A stretch of DNA of 64,000 nucleotides from Candidatus Contubernalis alkalaceticus. GTDB taxonomy: Bacteria > Bacillota > Dethiobacteria > SKNC01. Made by a program: the position numbers and the translations under genes. Positions 61,956 to 64,000 of this stretch are shown piece by piece. Under the pieces are notes generated by a model. It saw only the letters and a list, made by a program, of their open reading frames with translations. It searched no databases and was not told the DNA's origin. Location of the stretch: contig NZ_CP054699.1 of NCBI RefSeq assembly GCF_022558445.1, positions 2,310,001-2,374,000 on the forward strand, in the 5' to 3' direction. Each line of letters begins with the position of its first letter. Within the stretch, counting starts at the first letter, position 1.

Positions 61956-62186
61956 CTACTGGATGATTTCCACAATCACTCTTTTTTCGTCTTTCACCGC
62001 TGCAGCATTTATCACAGTACGAATTGCTTTAGCAATCCTTCCCTGTTTTCCAATCACTTTGCCCATATCGTCTTCAGCTACTTTGAGTTCCAGGATTAAT
62101 GAACGTTCCCCTTCAACCTGATGTACTGTAACTTCATCAGGGTTGTCTACTAGAGATTTTGCTATAAACTCTAATAACTCCTTCAT
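61956..62186 (-). CDS. KH-domain RNA-binding protein (KhpA-like)
   Basis: 76 residues, the size of KhpA/YlqC. KELLEFIAKSLVDNPDEVTV and the KH motif MGKVIGKQGRIAKAIRTVI are complete. It is an RNA-binding partner of Jag/KhpB in Gram-positive bacteria. Its location between rpsP and rimM is standard. Confidence 0.92.
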   Translation of the reverse strand: MKELLEFIAKSLVDNPDEVTVHQVEGERSLILELKVAEDDMGKVIGKQGRIAKAIRTVINAAAVKDEKRVIVEIIQ

Positions 62187-62244
62187 CCTAACGGCTATAC
62201 CTCCTATGATAATATTCTAGGAAAGAAAGAAACAATATCTTTGT

Positions 62245-62490
62245 CTACTTCTTAATCCCGGCTTTGTTAAGCAGTGCCCGAACAGTGTCGGAGGGTTGTG
62301 CCCCTTTTTGAAGCCACTGAACAGCCTTTTCTTCATCAATTTTTAAGGTTGTAGGATCCGTCAGCGGATTGTAATAACCAATCTCCTCAATGAAACGACC
62401 GTCTCTTGGAAAGCGAGAATCTGCCACCACGATCCGGTAAAAAGGGCTCTTTTTAGCTCCTAATCTTTTTAGACGTATTTTTACTGCCAT
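62245..62490 (-). CDS. rpsP: 30S ribosomal protein S16
   Basis: 81 residues: [24 protein letters not shown] … GFY-type start through [20 protein letters not shown] and [19 protein letters not shown]. This matches bS16 fully. It helps 30S assembly. It is 69 bp after ffh. Confidence 0.96.
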   Translation of the reverse strand: MAVKIRLKRLGAKKSPFYRIVVADSRFPRDGRFIEEIGYYNPLTDPTTLKIDEEKAVQWLQKGAQPSDTVRALLNKAGIKK

Positions 62491-62559
62491 TTTTTCACCT
62501 CCACTCGTTATAATTTGTTATATATTTATTATTTGCAGCAAACTTTTGTATTGTATAAT

Positions 62560-63903
62560 TTAAGGTAGAAAAGGAAAGCTTTTCTTTCCTTTTCTTTTTC
62601 CCTTTTCCATCTTAGTTAATTGTTTCATCATCTTCTTCATCTGATCAAATTGTTTTAACAATTTATTAACATCCTGAACCTTTGTGCCGCTTCCCAGAGC
62701 TATCCTTCTGCGGCGGCTGCTGTTAATAATTTCCGGGTTATTTCTCTCCTCCCGGTTCATTGATTTTATAATAGCCTCCACTTGACCTAATTGCTTTTCG
62801 TCAACGGACAAATTTTTAAGTTTCTTGTTCATTCCACCCATGCCAGGCATCATATCCATAATCTGATCCAAAGGCCCCATGCTCTTCACCTGCTGCAGTT
62901 GATCTAAGAAATCCTCCAGGGTAAACTGCTGTGTCCTAATCTTTCCCTCCAGAACTTTAGCTTTCTCTTCATCCATAGTGAATTGAGCCTTTTCAATCAG
63001 GGAGAGCACATCCCCCATACCCAAAATCCGAGAAGCCATTCTTTCCGGATGAAAAGGTTCCAGAGCATCCAGTTTCTCTCCCATACCAACAAACTTTATG
63101 GGACAACCAGTAACAGCATTCACTGATAAGGCCGCACCACCCCGGGTATCCCCGTCCAGTTTGGTCAGAACAACTCCTGTCAGGCCAAGCTGTTGGTGAA
63201 AACTTTCGGCTACATTAACAGCATCCTGACCGGTCATAGAATCAACCACCAACAGGATTTCTGAAGGATCAACCGCCGTTTTGATTCTCTGCAGTTCATC
63301 CATCAGTTCCTGGTTTACATGCAGTCTTCCCGCCGTATCTACTATTACCACATTGCGATTATCAGCTGCTGCAGTCTTCAGGGCTTCCTGTACAATCTTT
63401 ACGGGATCCCCCTGCCCCATAGAAAAGACCGGCATATCCAGCTGTTCTCCCAGGTATTCTATCTGATCGACTGCCGCCGGACGATAAACGTCAGCCGCCA
63501 CCATCATAGGATTTACATTTAATTTCTTCAGATATTTTGCCAGTTTGGCTGAGGTGGTAGTTTTTCCCGAACCCTGAAGCCCAACCATCATGATAACCGT
63601 AATGCCTCCGGCATTAATGTTAATTTTACTGGTGGTTTCCCCCATCAATGATGTAAGTTCCTCATTTACTATCTTTATAACCTGTTGAGCTGGGGTCAGG
63701 CTTCCCAAGACCTCCTGGCCTATGCATCTGTTCTTAATCTGAGATATAAAATTTTTAACCACTTTAAAATTAACATCGGCTTCCAGAAGAGCCAGGCGCA
63801 CCTCTCTCAGAGCCGCCTCCACGTCCTTTTCCGTCAGCTTTCCCTTACCCTTAAGTTTTTTAAAGGTTTCCTGTAGTTTTCCCGCCAGGCCTTCAAATAA
63901 CAT
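62560..63903 (-). CDS. ffh: Signal recognition particle GTPase Ffh
   Basis: 447 residues, complete. Order is the N domain (LFEGLAGKLQETFKKLKGKG), the G domain with GLQGSGKTTTSAKL (G1), DTAGRLHVN (G3) and TKLDGDTRGG (G4), then the Met-rich M domain (MMPGMGGMNKKL, GSGTKVQDVNKLLKQFDQMKKMM). It binds 4.5S RNA and signal peptides and targets ribosomes to the membrane. ATG after GGGAGG. The short upstream stretch (63904-64000) has no gene. Confidence 0.96.
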   Translation of the reverse strand: MLFEGLAGKLQETFKKLKGKGKLTEKDVEAALREVRLALLEADVNFKVVKNFISQIKNRCIGQEVLGSLTPAQQVIKIVNEELTSLMGETTSKININAGGITVIMMVGLQGSGKTTTSAKLAKYLKKLNVNPMMVAADVYRPAAVDQIEYLGEQLDMPVFSMGQGDPVKIVQEALKTAAADNRNVVIVDTAGRLHVNQELMDELQRIKTAVDPSEILLVVDSMTGQDAVNVAESFHQQLGLTGVVLTKLDGDTRGGAALSVNAVTGCPIKFVGMGEKLDALEPFHPERMASRILGMGDVLSLIEKAQFTMDEEKAKVLEGKIRTQQFTLEDFLDQLQQVKSMGPLDQIMDMMPGMGGMNKKLKNLSVDEKQLGQVEAIIKSMNREERNNPEIINSSRRRRIALGSGTKVQDVNKLLKQFDQMKKMMKQLTKMEKGKRKGKKSFPFLP

Positions 63904-64000
63904 TATTGGTTAGAACCTCCCAACTTACAAATTACAATTCCATAAGCTCAAACAGAAACATTTTTAATTTTTTATTTTCAATTCCCTTATTTGAATCTAT

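Overview
The window suggests an anaerobic, endospore-forming member of the Firmicutes (Clostridia-like). The evidence is a SleB spore-cortex hydrolase, a glgBCDA glycogen operon with the clostridial/bacillar GlgD subunit, a DUF362 ferredoxin-like protein, two proteins related to 2-hydroxyacyl-CoA dehydratase components, and the classical Firmicutes cluster ffh-rpsP-KH-rimM-trmD-rplS-lepB-ylqF-rnhB-yraN. Host DNA is moderately AT-rich. Positions 15.46-50.10 kb are much more AT-rich and almost entirely minus-strand coding: this is an integrated prophage. The species cannot be named from the sequence alone.

Layout. 0-6.7 kb: the end of an rRNA methyltransferase gene and a minus-strand glycogen operon (glgB, glgC, glgD, glgA). 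6.9-13.8 kb: a DUF362 iron-sulfur protein, a three-gene ABC importer (lipoprotein, ATPase, permease) and a MEDS-PAS hybrid histidine kinase. 14.1-15.5 kb: a SLOG-family protein and the 5' half of comM/yifB. 15.46-50.10 kb: a ~34.6-kb siphovirus-type prophage that splits comM. 50.1-56 kb: the 3' half of comM, two activase/dehydratase-related genes, and clpB flanked by inverted copies of a palindromic repeat. 56.2-64 kb: sleB and the yraN-to-ffh cluster.

The prophage is delimited to the base by an 8-bp shared core (AACATTTC) at both junctions. Joining the flanks at the core restores an uninterrupted 510-codon ComM reading frame. A large serine integrase sits at attL. The minus-strand late operon runs terS, terL, portal, minor capsid, scaffold, capsid, a subtilisin-like protease fused to a head-tail connector, stopper, gp10-like, three tail-tube-like paralogs, tail terminator, a QueC-like PP-loop ATPase, tail chaperones with a canonical A_AAA_AAC frameshift site, tape measure, Dit and a Tal/collagen-like tip protein. 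The early half carries many small proteins, a GIY-YIG nuclease, a primase-helicase-like protein, a small HTH protein and a 910-aa protein with the hallmarks of a single-chain double-psi-beta-barrel RNA polymerase (YonO / QDE-1 type, metal-binding DVDGD).

The most unusual features are all in the prophage. (1) It has its own DPBB-type RNA polymerase. (2) Upstream of that gene is an otherwise almost gene-free ~1.5-kb array of about 13 degenerate elements at ~100-bp spacing, with element-like copies before two other phage transcription units. (3) Six phage genes appear to start at AUA, AUC or AUU, each 6-7 nt after a strong GGTG-type Shine-Dalgarno. (4) A promoter in the 3' end of the integrase gene points out through attL; only after excision would it face the 62-aa gene at the other end. 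(5) A subtilase-connector fusion lies in the head module, and a QueC-like enzyme in the tail module. No recognisable lysis genes, DNA polymerase or classical prohead protease were found.
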